From assembly GCA_963787895.1 (NCBI GenBank), contig CAWBEX010000001.1, positions 124,001 through 188,000 on the forward strand: a stretch of DNA of 64,000 bases, in the 5' to 3' direction. Shown in pieces: positions 24,737-32,507 of this stretch. Below the pieces are notes generated by a model. That model made no database searches and was not told where the DNA came from. It saw only the letters and a program-made list of their open reading frames with translations. Each line of letters starts with the position of its first letter. Within the stretch, counting starts at the first letter, position 1. The position numbers were made by a program, and so were the translations under genes. The DNA comes from Anderseniella sp963787895. GTDB taxonomy: Bacteria > Pseudomonadota > Alphaproteobacteria > Rhizobiales > Aestuariivirgaceae.

Positions 24737-25498
24737 ATGACTAACAGGTCCACTCGGGAATCCGAAAAACCGCAAGTCCTTGACCGGCGAAGCGCCCTGT
24801 CAAAGCTTGGAATGAGCTGCCTGGCGCTGGTGGCAGCCCCTGCAATCTTTGGCATCAGTGAAGGACACGCCAAGGATAAAGGAAAATCCGGCCGCAGCAA
24901 CGACAAAGGAAAGTCCGGCCAACAGAACTCTGGCAACGACAATGGCAAGGACAAAGGAAAGTCCGGCCAACAGAACTCTGGCAACGACAATGGCAAGGAC
25001 AAAGGAAAATCCGGACGCAGCAAGGACAAAGGAAAGTCCGGACGCAGCAAGTCCAAGCAGCAGAAGTCCGGCCGCAACAAGTCCAAGCAGCAGAAGTCTG
25101 GACGCAACAAGTCCAAGCAGCAAAAGTCCGGCCGCAACAAGTCCAAGCAGCAGAAGTCCGGCCGCAACAAGTCCAAGCAGCAGAAGTCCGGCCGCAACAA
25201 GTCCAAGCAGCAGAAGTCCGGCCGCAACAAGTCCAAGCAGCACAAGTCTGGGCGGAACAAGTCCAAGCAGCACAAGTCTGGGCGGAACAAGTCCAAGCAA
25301 CATAAGTCTGGCCGGAAGAAGAGCAAGCGGTCAGACCAGAAGAAGTCGCACCGGAGAAAGTCACACCGGAAGAGCAAACGCCACGGCAAGCACAAGAAGG
25401 AGCCGCCGGTAACCGTTACCGAACGCAATTTCGAAAACAACGCCTGCGGCGGTGAGGTGCTGAAGACCGGAGAGTTTGTTTGCCGGGAATACGACTAG
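24737..25498 (+). CDS. secreted Lys/Ser/Gly tandem-repeat protein with two-cysteine tail
   Basis: 253 residues, function unknown. The start is ATG 24737 because AGGAG lies 8 bases upstream. Residues 17-45 look like a Tat-type signal (DRRSALSKLG, then SCLALVAAPAIFG and a GHA cleavage site). The mature part begins with Asp/Lys/Gly/Ser stretches, including a 16-residue unit (DKGKSGQQNSGNDNGK) present twice in tandem. Nine units of SKQQKSGRNK follow at 106-195 (SKQH in the last three), then a Lys/Arg/His/Ser run. A different C-terminal tail follows, with Cys237 and Cys249 (NNACGGEV and FVCREYD). The protein is extremely basic and has no hydrophobic core, so it should be disordered and polycationic. 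It heads a gene group with an HPr-kinase-like protein and a PqqD-like protein, which may modify it. Confidence 0.85.
   Translation: MTNRSTRESEKPQVLDRRSALSKLGMSCLALVAAPAIFGISEGHAKDKGKSGRSNDKGKSGQQNSGNDNGKDKGKSGQQNSGNDNGKDKGKSGRSKDKGKSGRSKSKQQKSGRNKSKQQKSGRNKSKQQKSGRNKSKQQKSGRNKSKQQKSGRNKSKQQKSGRNKSKQHKSGRNKSKQHKSGRNKSKQHKSGRKKSKRSDQKKSHRRKSHRKSKRHGKHKKEPPVTVTERNFENNACGGEVLKTGEFVCREYD
24902..24997 (+). repeat. 48-base tandem repeat, two exact copies
   Basis: Copies at 24902-24949 and 24950-24997 are identical, and a partial third begins at 24998. Each encodes one 16-residue unit of the repeat protein. Identity at synonymous sites points to recent duplication. Confidence 0.95.
25052..25321 (+). 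repeat. 30-base tandem repeat, nine units
   Basis: Nine consecutive 30-base units in frame, each encoding SKQQKSGRNK or a variant. Units 1, 4, 5 and 6 are identical in DNA; units 2 and 3 differ by one or two synonymous changes; units 7-9 change Gln to His. Such arrays change copy number by slippage or recombination. Confidence 0.97.
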
Positions 25499-25547
25499 CT
25501 GGAGATCGGCGATCTGAAACGGCGTTGAAACGCTGTTGAAACACCAG

Positions 25548-25583
25548 GGACTTGCCACCCGCCGTCACAGGGGTGGCAGGTCC
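25548..25583 (+). promoter_or_regulatory. intercistronic hairpin between repeat gene and HPr-kinase-like gene
   Basis: Arms GGACTTGCCACCC (25548-25560) and GGGTGGCAGGTCC (25571-25583) pair over 13 positions with one G-U, around a 10-base loop. No T-run follows; instead the ribosome site of the next gene comes a few bases later. It could stabilise the upstream message or lower expression of the downstream genes. A repeated GTTGAAAC lies just before it (25524-25541). Confidence 0.7.
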
Positions 25584-25603
25584 AACCAGCAGGAACAACA
25601 CCT

Positions 25604-26545
25604 ATGAACATGTTCGCGAGCGTAAACAACCTGCCTGACAGCACCACCAGAACGATGTTGGAGATCGGCTATGGCACCCATAGTTGGACCATAGACATAA
25701 CCGGCTGCGAAGACATGCATGCAGGGTTTGAGTTTCTCTTGCGGGATTGGCAAGTGCACATCTGCGCGGCCACAGACCCTCGCGAAGCAGATTTCACCTT
25801 TCGCAAACACGAAGAAGGCTACGACTGGCGCATACGCGGCAGCAAGCGGCGTCCGGATGACCTGTTTGGCAAGCCTGCTTCGGTTGTAAAGGCCCTTTTC
25901 GATTTTCAATACACATTCATTGACTGGGTGGTTGATGCGCTTCCAGAATTATCGGTCATTCACTGCGGATCTGTGCAGATGGGTGGCCGGCTGGTTTTGT
26001 TCCCAGGCAACCCGAAAGCCGGCAAGAGCCTGATGACGGCGGCCCTTGCCACACGCGGCCACCGCGTGTTCAGCGACGATGTACTAGCCTTCAACATTAA
26101 AAGTGGCGAGGCAGTAGCACTTGGCCTTCCAATGCGATTGAGGTTGCCCATTCCGCCGCAGGCAACCAGTGAAGCATTGCGCAAACAGATACTCAGCCAT
26201 GACAACATTGCCGATGAGGACCAGATGTTTATCCACCCCGGAGATCGTTGTCTTGCAAGGCGCCAGACGACTGCCAGGGTTGCATCAATTGTCATGCTGA
26301 AACGAATGAACGGCAAAGCCCGTGCGCAAATGAGCCCTTCCACCACCGGTAAGGCGTTGAAGTCACTACTGGAGCAAAACTACAGTACGTCACTGTTGGC
26401 AAGCCAGCTGTTCGATGGACTGGCGGGTATTTGCGACGGCGCACAATGTCTGCAGCTTGAATACAGCAGCGTCGATGAGGCCATCGCATGCCTTGAGACC
26501 GCATTCGCGAACGATCCAGCTGCCCCGCCGGCCATTGGAGGCTGA
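25604..26545 (+). CDS. HPr kinase/phosphorylase-like P-loop protein (HprK-related)
   Basis: 313 residues. The C-terminal part resembles the HprK kinase domain: a P-loop FPGNPKAGKS (133-142), a following helix, and RVFSDDVLAF with Asp158-Asp159 as the probable metal site. The preceding IHCGSVQMGGRLVLF strand pattern is also HprK-like. The first 110 residues are a different domain with a WTIDITG strand and a charged FRKHEEGYDWRIRG segment. I recall HprK-related families that occur beside PqqD-like peptide chaperones; the 4-base gap to the PqqD-like gene here supports that class. Its substrate is unknown. No HPr protein is encoded in the window, and the Ser-rich repeat protein just upstream is a candidate. 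The ATG follows AGGA. Confidence 0.8.
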   Translation: MNMFASVNNLPDSTTRTMLEIGYGTHSWTIDITGCEDMHAGFEFLLRDWQVHICAATDPREADFTFRKHEEGYDWRIRGSKRRPDDLFGKPASVVKALFDFQYTFIDWVVDALPELSVIHCGSVQMGGRLVLFPGNPKAGKSLMTAALATRGHRVFSDDVLAFNIKSGEAVALGLPMRLRLPIPPQATSEALRKQILSHDNIADEDQMFIHPGDRCLARRQTTARVASIVMLKRMNGKARAQMSPSTTGKALKSLLEQNYSTSLLASQLFDGLAGICDGAQCLQLEYSSVDEAIACLETAFANDPAAPPAIGG

Positions 26546-26549
26546 GGTT

Positions 26550-26825
26550 ATGCAAAATCAGACAAGTTATGCTCGAAAAGCCGGAATTGCAGCCAGAGAC
26601 TATGGAGAAATCCTTTTTCTGATTGATGACAGCAAGGGCGCAATACATGCCATCGAAGGAGCTGAGGCCGGCATCTGGAGGGTGCTTGAGACCCCGATGG
26701 CAGACCACGATCTGGCCAGCATCTTTCATGCCGCGTTTCCTGATCAGAAGCCAAAGACCGTCAGGCAAATCGTCAAGAATGCGTTGCAGAAACTTGTTAT
26801 GAACAAGGTCCTCACAGCTACCTGA
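26550..26825 (+). CDS. PqqD-like small protein (peptide-chaperone/RRE fold)
   Basis: 91 residues from ATG 26550, which has GAGG just upstream; the frame is open further 5' but that part lies over the kinase-like gene. It has the PqqD-family layout: early strands (DYGEILFLIDDSKGAIHAIEG, broken here as residues 17-37), the short EAGIWRVLETP helix, and a winged-helix-like tail (DLASIFHAAFP ... VRQIVKNALQKLV). PqqD domains bind leader peptides of ribosomally made peptides and deliver them to modifying enzymes. Placement 4 bases after the HPr-kinase-like gene implies coupled expression and a shared task. Confidence 0.8.
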   Translation: MQNQTSYARKAGIAARDYGEILFLIDDSKGAIHAIEGAEAGIWRVLETPMADHDLASIFHAAFPDQKPKTVRQIVKNALQKLVMNKVLTAT

Positions 26826-26903
26826 AAATGCGAACGCTGGGAATCCCTACGCAAGATCGTCACTATGCAGACGACTCTTTGTAGCAGCCCGGAGACCAGC
26901 GCA

Positions 26904-28313
26904 ATGTCTTACAGCGAAGCAATACGTGCAAATGCATCTGCGATGCTGAATGCGTTGAAGAGTTCACGCGCAACCGACAGACAACGCATTCAGGACAACG
27001 CATTTCTACGTGAAGCGCTGAACGTTGAAAAACTGGAAGGACAGCGCATCGCAACGATTGCGAGAACCATCGCGCTGATCATCATTGCGTGTCTGTTACC
27101 ATTTCTCAACTGGACATGGAGCGTCTTGTACTACGAATCCATTCTGGTCTTGTTTGTTTTCATCGGCGTGCTGCAGTGGCGTGTTGCAAAAGTCGGAAGA
27201 TCAAAGATGGAGGTTCTGCTGATCATGGCAGACCTTGCGTTGCTCACATTCATAGGAACCACACCAAATCCATTTCTGAATGAAACCGTACCCAGCGCGT
27301 TCAGTTATCACTTCAACACCTTCCAATACTTCTTTCTGTTTCTGGCGGTGTCGACACTGGCTTATTCGTGGCGGACGGTCTGGGCACTGGGCATCTGGAC
27401 CACGGTGATTTGGCTTGGGGCATTTACTGGCTTGGTATTGTTTGGCCGCGAGGTACCGGAACTAACAGAGGCGTTGCGCACGGCATGGCCCGACAATCCG
27501 GTACTGGTTGCCAAGCTCGATCCGAATGATGCGCAGCTGACCAGCCGCATTGAACAGGTTGTGGTGTTTCTCATCGTAACGGGCATATTGGCGTTGAAGT
27601 CATGGCGCTCGAATCAGCTGTTGATGAAGCAGGCAGATGTCGCGGCACAACGAGCAAACCTGTCGCGCTATTTCTCTCCAAACATGGTCGACATGCTGGC
27701 CAGCAGCTCGCATGGCGCCGGAGAGGTGCGAAATCAGGACATCGCTGTGCTGTTCACCGACATTGTGGGTTTTACTGAAATGGCGGAAAACCTGCCCGCC
27801 GACAAAGTGATGACAGCACTCAGGCGCTATCACGCGACCATTGAGAAGGCGATTTTCGACAACCAAGGTACTCTTGATAAGTACCTCGGAGATGGTGCAA
27901 TGGCTACATTCGGAACCCCTCATACTGGTCCGGATGATGCGCTGAATGCATTGAAGGCAGCCCTTCAGATCACCAGCGAGATGTCGCGGTCAAACACGGA
28001 GGCGGAAGCTGCTGGTGACCTTCAATTCAAGGTTTCAGTGGGGGTGCACTATGGTCCAGCCATACTCGGCGATATCGGGCCGCAACGCAGGCTTGAGTTC
28101 GCGGTCGTCGGGGACACAGTCAACGTTGCCAGCAGGCTCGAGGCTTCGTCACGTCAGCTCAGTTGCAACATCGTATGCAGTGACGCATTGGCTAAGCGGA
28201 TCAACGAGCGACAGGACAGCAATCGCCGGAACAGCATCCTGGAAGGGTTCCGGCGCAAGAGCGCTTTAAAATTGCGAGGCAGGAAGCAGCCGATCTCTGT
28301 ATGGTACAACTAG
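26904..28313 (+). CDS. membrane-bound class III adenylate/guanylate cyclase
   Basis: 469 residues from ATG 26904, chosen for GGAG 9 bases upstream (ATG 26865 is also in frame). A cytoplasmic N-terminal helix (1-48) is followed by about six membrane segments (50-235), then the catalytic domain (about 275-430). The metal aspartates are Asp286 (LFTDIVGFT) and Asp330 (DKYLGDGAMATFG), with Lys326 for base recognition; Asn407 and Arg411 lie in VGDTVNVASRLE. All catalytic residues are present, so it should be active, most likely making cAMP. The C-terminal 50 residues are basic. It lies 78 bases after the PqqD-like gene on the same strand and may belong to that operon. Its stop codon overlaps the convergent decarboxylase gene by four bases. 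Confidence 0.92.
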   Translation: MSYSEAIRANASAMLNALKSSRATDRQRIQDNAFLREALNVEKLEGQRIATIARTIALIIIACLLPFLNWTWSVLYYESILVLFVFIGVLQWRVAKVGRSKMEVLLIMADLALLTFIGTTPNPFLNETVPSAFSYHFNTFQYFFLFLAVSTLAYSWRTVWALGIWTTVIWLGAFTGLVLFGREVPELTEALRTAWPDNPVLVAKLDPNDAQLTSRIEQVVVFLIVTGILALKSWRSNQLLMKQADVAAQRANLSRYFSPNMVDMLASSSHGAGEVRNQDIAVLFTDIVGFTEMAENLPADKVMTALRRYHATIEKAIFDNQGTLDKYLGDGAMATFGTPHTGPDDALNALKAALQITSEMSRSNTEAEAAGDLQFKVSVGVHYGPAILGDIGPQRRLEFAVVGDTVNVASRLEASSRQLSCNIVCSDALAKRINERQDSNRRNSILEGFRRKSALKLRGRKQPISVWYN

Positions 28314-29446
28314 ACATCGAACGGAAACTCATCGACTTGCACGTAACTCAGCTGCCCGAGACTGTTGAAGTCTGTGCGGATGGCATTTGAATAAGCTCCC
28401 ATCCAGCCAAAGGCGACATAATCGCCCTCGTCTATCGTCTCAGGCAGGTGAATCTGGGCTGGCAAGGTGTCAACTGAATCGCAGGTGGGCCCGAACACGG
28501 TGAACGGCTTTGCGGGACCCATCATGGATTTGCCCTCGCCATCGAACACGGCCACCGGCGGTGCAGCCCGGGTGTACTTCAGTTCCGCCATTGCGCCGTA
28601 GACACCATCATTGATGTAGACGGCAACATCCTTGCGCAAATGCACTTGAGCTAGGGTCACAGCACCCTTCCAGACCAGCGCGGAACCTGGCTCACAATTG
28701 AGATCCGTACCTGGCATGTAGCTCGACTTGGCGCCTGTAATGACTTCAAAAAAGTCCTCGAGCTTGCGCGCTGCAGGCATCATCACTGACGGATAACCGC
28801 CGCCAAGATTGGCATACTTCAGTTTGACACCTGCCGCTTCAGCGCACCCTGCTGCCATGGCCATCGCCTCTGTCCAGGCTCGCGGATCCTTCGCCTGCCA
28901 TCCGACATGCATGGCGACCGCAACGTCAAAACCCAGGTCGGCAGCGTGGCGCATCAGCAGAGTTGCTGCTTGCCCATCACAGCCAAACTTGGCATTGAGA
29001 TCAACTTCAGAATCAGGATTGGCCCGGGCAACGCGCACCTGCACAGTGGTGCCGCGGTCGCAGATGTCAGCCAGCTTGGCCAGTTCCTTGTCGTGGTCGA
29101 TGACGAATTCATCAACCGAGTATTTGCGGTGCGCCATTTCAATATCGGCACGCGATTTCACTGGATGGTTGAAGGCAAGGTGCACATCACCCAATTCCTG
29201 ACGAACCATCTTGATCTCACCGATCGAGGCAACGTCAAAACCCTCTACGCCACCTTCGGACAGCCAGTGCACCACCCCGGGAAATGGGTTGGCCTTCACG
29301 GCATAATGCACAGCACCAGGAAAACCACGTGCAAATCGCCGGGCTTCGGTGCGGAAAATCTCCGGGCAGAAGCACATAACGGGATAGCCGGGCTTTGAAG
29401 CGGCGATCATCTCGCCGACCGTGCGATAGTGAGGCAGGGCCTGCAT
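28310..29446 (-). CDS. ornithine/lysine decarboxylase, fold type III PLP enzyme
   Basis: Makes putrescine (or cadaverine) from ornithine (or lysine). 378 residues with the alanine-racemase-like barrel. PLP Lys51 is in HYAVKANPFPG; the phosphate-binding glycines are in NLGGGYPS; the acid/base Cys322 is in VFGPTCDSVD; and Tyr352 lies in GWMGAYSNAIRTDFN. These match eukaryotic-type ODC and bacterial lysine/ornithine decarboxylases; substrate preference cannot be read with certainty. It starts six bases after the end of the dehydrogenase gene at 29453 and may be co-transcribed with it. Confidence 0.93.
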   Translation of the reverse strand: MQALPHYRTVGEMIAASKPGYPVMCFCPEIFRTEARRFARGFPGAVHYAVKANPFPGVVHWLSEGGVEGFDVASIGEIKMVRQELGDVHLAFNHPVKSRADIEMAHRKYSVDEFVIDHDKELAKLADICDRGTTVQVRVARANPDSEVDLNAKFGCDGQAATLLMRHAADLGFDVAVAMHVGWQAKDPRAWTEAMAMAAGCAEAAGVKLKYANLGGGYPSVMMPAARKLEDFFEVITGAKSSYMPGTDLNCEPGSALVWKGAVTLAQVHLRKDVAVYINDGVYGAMAELKYTRAAPPVAVFDGEGKSMMGPAKPFTVFGPTCDSVDTLPAQIHLPETIDEGDYVAFGWMGAYSNAIRTDFNSLGQLSYVQVDEFPFDV

Positions 29447-29452
29447 CGTGGC

Positions 29453-30331
29453 TTACTTGTTCTTGTCGAGCAGAGCGATGAGACTGGAGGTGTCCCAGCG
29501 TCCGCCACCCATGGACTGAACCTGCGAGTAGAACTGATCAACCAGCGCAGCGACCGGAAGATGAGACTTGTTGTTGCGCGCTTCACCCAGGCAAATGCCC
29601 AGATCCTTGCGCATCCAGTCGACAGCGAAACCGAACTTGAATTCGCCCTGGATCATTGTCTTGTAACGGTTGTCCATCTGCCACGAACCTGCGGCACCCT
29701 TGGAGATAACGTCGACTACGGCCTCCATGTCCAACCCTGCGTTCTTGCCGAAATGGATGGCTTCAGACAGCCCCTGCACCAGCCCGGCAATTGCAATCTG
29801 GTTGCACATTTTGGCTAGCTGGCCGGAGCCTGGACCGCCTAGAAGTCGGCAACTCTTGGAATAGCAGCCAATCAGGCTTTCAGCCGCATCATAGTCAGCC
29901 TGCTCACCGCCGCACATGACAGTCAGTGCACCGTTCTCGGCACCTGCCTGGCCACCAGACACTGGGGCATCAACAAACCCGATACCCTTCTGCCTGGCGG
30001 CAGCCTGCAGCTCACGCGCCACATCAGCGGATGCTGTTGTGTGGTCAATAAAAACCGAACCCTTCTTCATCGAATGAAAGGCCCCGTCCGGTCCTGTTGT
30101 AACAGAGCGCAGATCATCGTCATTGCCGACACAGGCAAACACGAAGTCTGCACCTTCAGCGGCCTGACTTGGCGTTGGCGCATGGGAACCACTGTGCTGT
30201 CCGGCCCATTTTTCAGCCTTGGCAGCGGTACGATTGTAGACGGTCACGTCATGGCCACCCTTTGACTTCAGATACCCTGCCATCGGATAACCCATCACAC
30301 CGAGACCGATCCATGCTGTTCGTGCGCTCAT
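29453..30331 (-). CDS. NAD(P)-dependent beta-hydroxyacid dehydrogenase
   Basis: 292 residues from ATG 30331 (AGGGA upstream; the frame is open to 30448). Family motifs: WIGLGVMGYPMAGYL (7-21), DAPVSGGQAGA (121-131), and catalytic Lys174 in GSGQLAKMCNQ. It belongs with 3-hydroxyisobutyrate and tartronate-semialdehyde reductases but differs clearly from mmsB at 18926 (no CPVPGPVP insertion). An Arg/Asn motif VTVYNRT after the Rossmann fold suggests NADP may be used. The real substrate is unknown. It is divergent from threonine ammonia-lyase. Confidence 0.88.
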   Translation of the reverse strand: MSARTAWIGLGVMGYPMAGYLKSKGGHDVTVYNRTAAKAEKWAGQHSGSHAPTPSQAAEGADFVFACVGNDDDLRSVTTGPDGAFHSMKKGSVFIDHTTASADVARELQAAARQKGIGFVDAPVSGGQAGAENGALTVMCGGEQADYDAAESLIGCYSKSCRLLGGPGSGQLAKMCNQIAIAGLVQGLSEAIHFGKNAGLDMEAVVDVISKGAAGSWQMDNRYKTMIQGEFKFGFAVDWMRKDLGICLGEARNNKSHLPVAALVDQFYSQVQSMGGGRWDTSSLIALLDKNK

Positions 30332-30431
30332 TGTTCGTTTCCCTGTTTGCAAAGCTGGCGATTGATTACCCTTGGTATTCGCTTTAAGCCTGCTGTTCAA
30401 TCCTACAACGCAAGCAGATCCGGCAGGCGGA

Positions 30432-31652
30432 ATGAGCATTACATACAAGGATGTGCAAGACGCAGCCAGTGTGATCAGGGGTCAAGTGCCTCACACGCCA
30501 CTTGTGCACGCCTCTACCCTGTCGGCCATGACAGGGGCAGATGTCATGCTGAAGCTGGAAACACTTCAGGTAACCAACGCCTTCAAGGTGCGCGGCGCAC
30601 TCAATAAATTGTCGACACTGTCTGCCGATGAGCGCAAGCACGGCGTCATTGCACTGTCTGCCGGAAACCACGCACAGGCGGTAGCCTATCACGCCACTCG
30701 CATGGGCATACCGGCAACCATAGTGATGCCAGAAACCACACCCTGGACAAAGGTCGAGCGCACGCGCGGTTATGGCGCTGTTGTGGAATTGGCAGGTGAA
30801 ACACTGGCAGATGCCCGTGAGCACATGAACAAGCTTGTTGAAGAGCGTGGATTGGTGTTGGTGCACCCATACAACGACCCGCATGTCATGGCCGGCCAGG
30901 GCACCATTGCACTTGAGATGCTGGGTGATGCACCTGACCTGGATGCCTTGATTGTGCCGATTGGCGGTGGCGGCCTGATCTCGGGCATGGCAGTGGCTGC
31001 GCGCCACATCAATCCAGCAATTCAGATTATCGGTGTCGAAATGGAACGCTATGCAGCGATGTATGGCGCGGTAAAAGGTATTGAAGTTGAATGCGGTGGC
31101 TCCACGCTGGCCGAGGGCATTGCAGTGCGGGACGTTGGCCAACTCGCAGTGGATATCTGCAAACAACTGGTCGACGACATTGTATTGGTAAGCGAGAGCG
31201 AAGTTGAAAAGGCTGTCGCGCTATTGTTGTCACAAGAGAAATTGTTGGCAGAAGGTGCCGGCGCTGCGGGCGTCGCAGCCCTGCTTCGCGATCCCGCCAG
31301 ATGGACGGGAAAGAAGGTGGGGCTGGTCATCTGTGGCGGAAATATTGACCAGCGCATGCTTGCGTCGCTGATTGTACGCGAGCTTGGCCGCGACAACCGG
31401 GTTGTGTCGCTGCGCTTTCGCATTGAGGATCGGCCGGGAGTACTTGGCCTGATTTCCAGTGCGCTGGGCGAGCAGAAGGCCAACATTTTGGAGGTACACC
31501 ATCAACGCAACTTCCTTGATGTGCCGGCGAAAGGCGCAATCCTGGAAATCACCATTGAAACCCGCGGGCCAGATCATGCCGGTGAAATCATCAACTACAT
31601 GCGCCAGCAGCCCTATATTGCCAAAGTATCGCAAATGGGCACCGGCGAATAA
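30432..31652 (+). CDS. threonine ammonia-lyase with C-terminal ACT domain
   Basis: PLP enzyme that deaminates threonine to 2-oxobutanoate. 406 residues from ATG 30432 (MSITYKDVQDA). PLP Lys52 is in TNAFKVRGALNKL, the glycine loop is PIGGGGLISG (about 178-187), and a single ACT domain occupies about 328-406 (SLRFRIEDRPGVLGLISSAL). The single ACT with about 400 residues fits the short, biosynthetic or catabolic IlvA/TdcB-like type found in many alphaproteobacteria. The previous gene is divergent, leaving a 100-base promoter region. Confidence 0.94.
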   Translation: MSITYKDVQDAASVIRGQVPHTPLVHASTLSAMTGADVMLKLETLQVTNAFKVRGALNKLSTLSADERKHGVIALSAGNHAQAVAYHATRMGIPATIVMPETTPWTKVERTRGYGAVVELAGETLADAREHMNKLVEERGLVLVHPYNDPHVMAGQGTIALEMLGDAPDLDALIVPIGGGGLISGMAVAARHINPAIQIIGVEMERYAAMYGAVKGIEVECGGSTLAEGIAVRDVGQLAVDICKQLVDDIVLVSESEVEKAVALLLSQEKLLAEGAGAAGVAALLRDPARWTGKKVGLVICGGNIDQRMLASLIVRELGRDNRVVSLRFRIEDRPGVLGLISSALGEQKANILEVHHQRNFLDVPAKGAILEITIETRGPDHAGEIINYMRQQPYIAKVSQMGTGE

Positions 31653-31736
31653 GCAAGCTGATATTGACAATCGCCGCGCCTCAATGAACCCTGCAGGTGA
31701 AATGCCCGGCAACCTGAAATACTGGATTCGAACCCC

Positions 31737-32507
31737 TTGAGTGTTGAACGTCGCAACTTTCCGCAGTTCTTCATTACGGCGCCAGCCCCGTGCCCTTACT
31801 TGCCCGGACTGCTGGAACGCAAGGTGTTCACACATCTCATCAACGCCGATGCCAAGGAGCTGCACGACACACTCGCACAAGGCGGTTTCCGGCGTTCACA
31901 AAACATTGCCTACCGGCCGGCTTGCGACAACTGCAGCGCGTGTGTTTCAGTGCGTGTGCCCGTGGCCGACTTCGAACTGACACGCAGCTTCAGGAAAATC
32001 ATCCGGCGCAACTGCACCGTCATCTCTGATACACGTCCTGCCAGCGCAACCACCGAGCAGTTTGAAATCTTCAGGGAATACATCGACGCACGCCACGGCG
32101 ATGGCGGCATGTCAGACATGTCTTTCGTCGATTTTGCCGCCATGGTGGATGAAAGCTTCGTCGACACCCGCATCGTAGAGTACAGGCTTCCACCCCAGCC
32201 GAGGCTGTCCGGACCTGACAGCCGAAAGGGTAAATTGATCGCCGCAGCACTGACAGATGTTCTGGATGATGGTCTGTCGATGATCTACTCATTTTTCAAC
32301 CCTGAGCTTGCGAGCAACAGCTTTGGCACATACATGGTGCTGGACCACATCGAAAGAGCGCAGCGCTCCGGGTTGCCATATGTCTATCTGGGATACTGGG
32401 TCGCGGGTTCTGACAAGATGAACTACAAGGCGCGGTTCCTGCCGCAGGAACGACTAACCCAGACAGGCTGGCAGTTGCACACCCGGACTGCCGGAGCCGA
32501 TGAATGA
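31737..32507 (+). CDS. bpt: aspartate/glutamate leucyltransferase (N-end rule)
   Basis: Transfers leucine from Leu-tRNA to proteins with N-terminal Asp or Glu, marking them for ClpS/ClpAP. 256 residues. The family start PQFFITAPAPCPYLPG is at 9-24, followed by ERKVFTHL, the paired cysteines ACDNCSACVSVRVPV (about 62-76), and C-terminal FNPELASNSFGTYMVLDHIE and YLGYWVAGSDKMNYKARF. In this frame only a TTG (31737) fits the conserved N-terminus; no ATG or GTG is available before it. It overlaps the next gene by four bases. Confidence 0.94.
   Translation: MSVERRNFPQFFITAPAPCPYLPGLLERKVFTHLINADAKELHDTLAQGGFRRSQNIAYRPACDNCSACVSVRVPVADFELTRSFRKIIRRNCTVISDTRPASATTEQFEIFREYIDARHGDGGMSDMSFVDFAAMVDESFVDTRIVEYRLPPQPRLSGPDSRKGKLIAAALTDVLDDGLSMIYSFFNPELASNSFGTYMVLDHIERAQRSGLPYVYLGYWVAGSDKMNYKARFLPQERLTQTGWQLHTRTAGADE

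Noticed and set aside
25052..25321. Regular 30-base repeats resembling a CRISPR array
   Set aside because: Units are contiguous with no unique spacers, are not palindromic, and translate in frame as a repeated peptide.
24634..25440. Long open frames on the minus strand and in a second plus frame over the repeat gene
   Set aside because: They are mirror images of the 30-base repeats (endless Leu/Cys/Asp or Ala/Ser units), lack ribosome sites, and the frame with signal peptide and cysteine tail is clearly the coding one.
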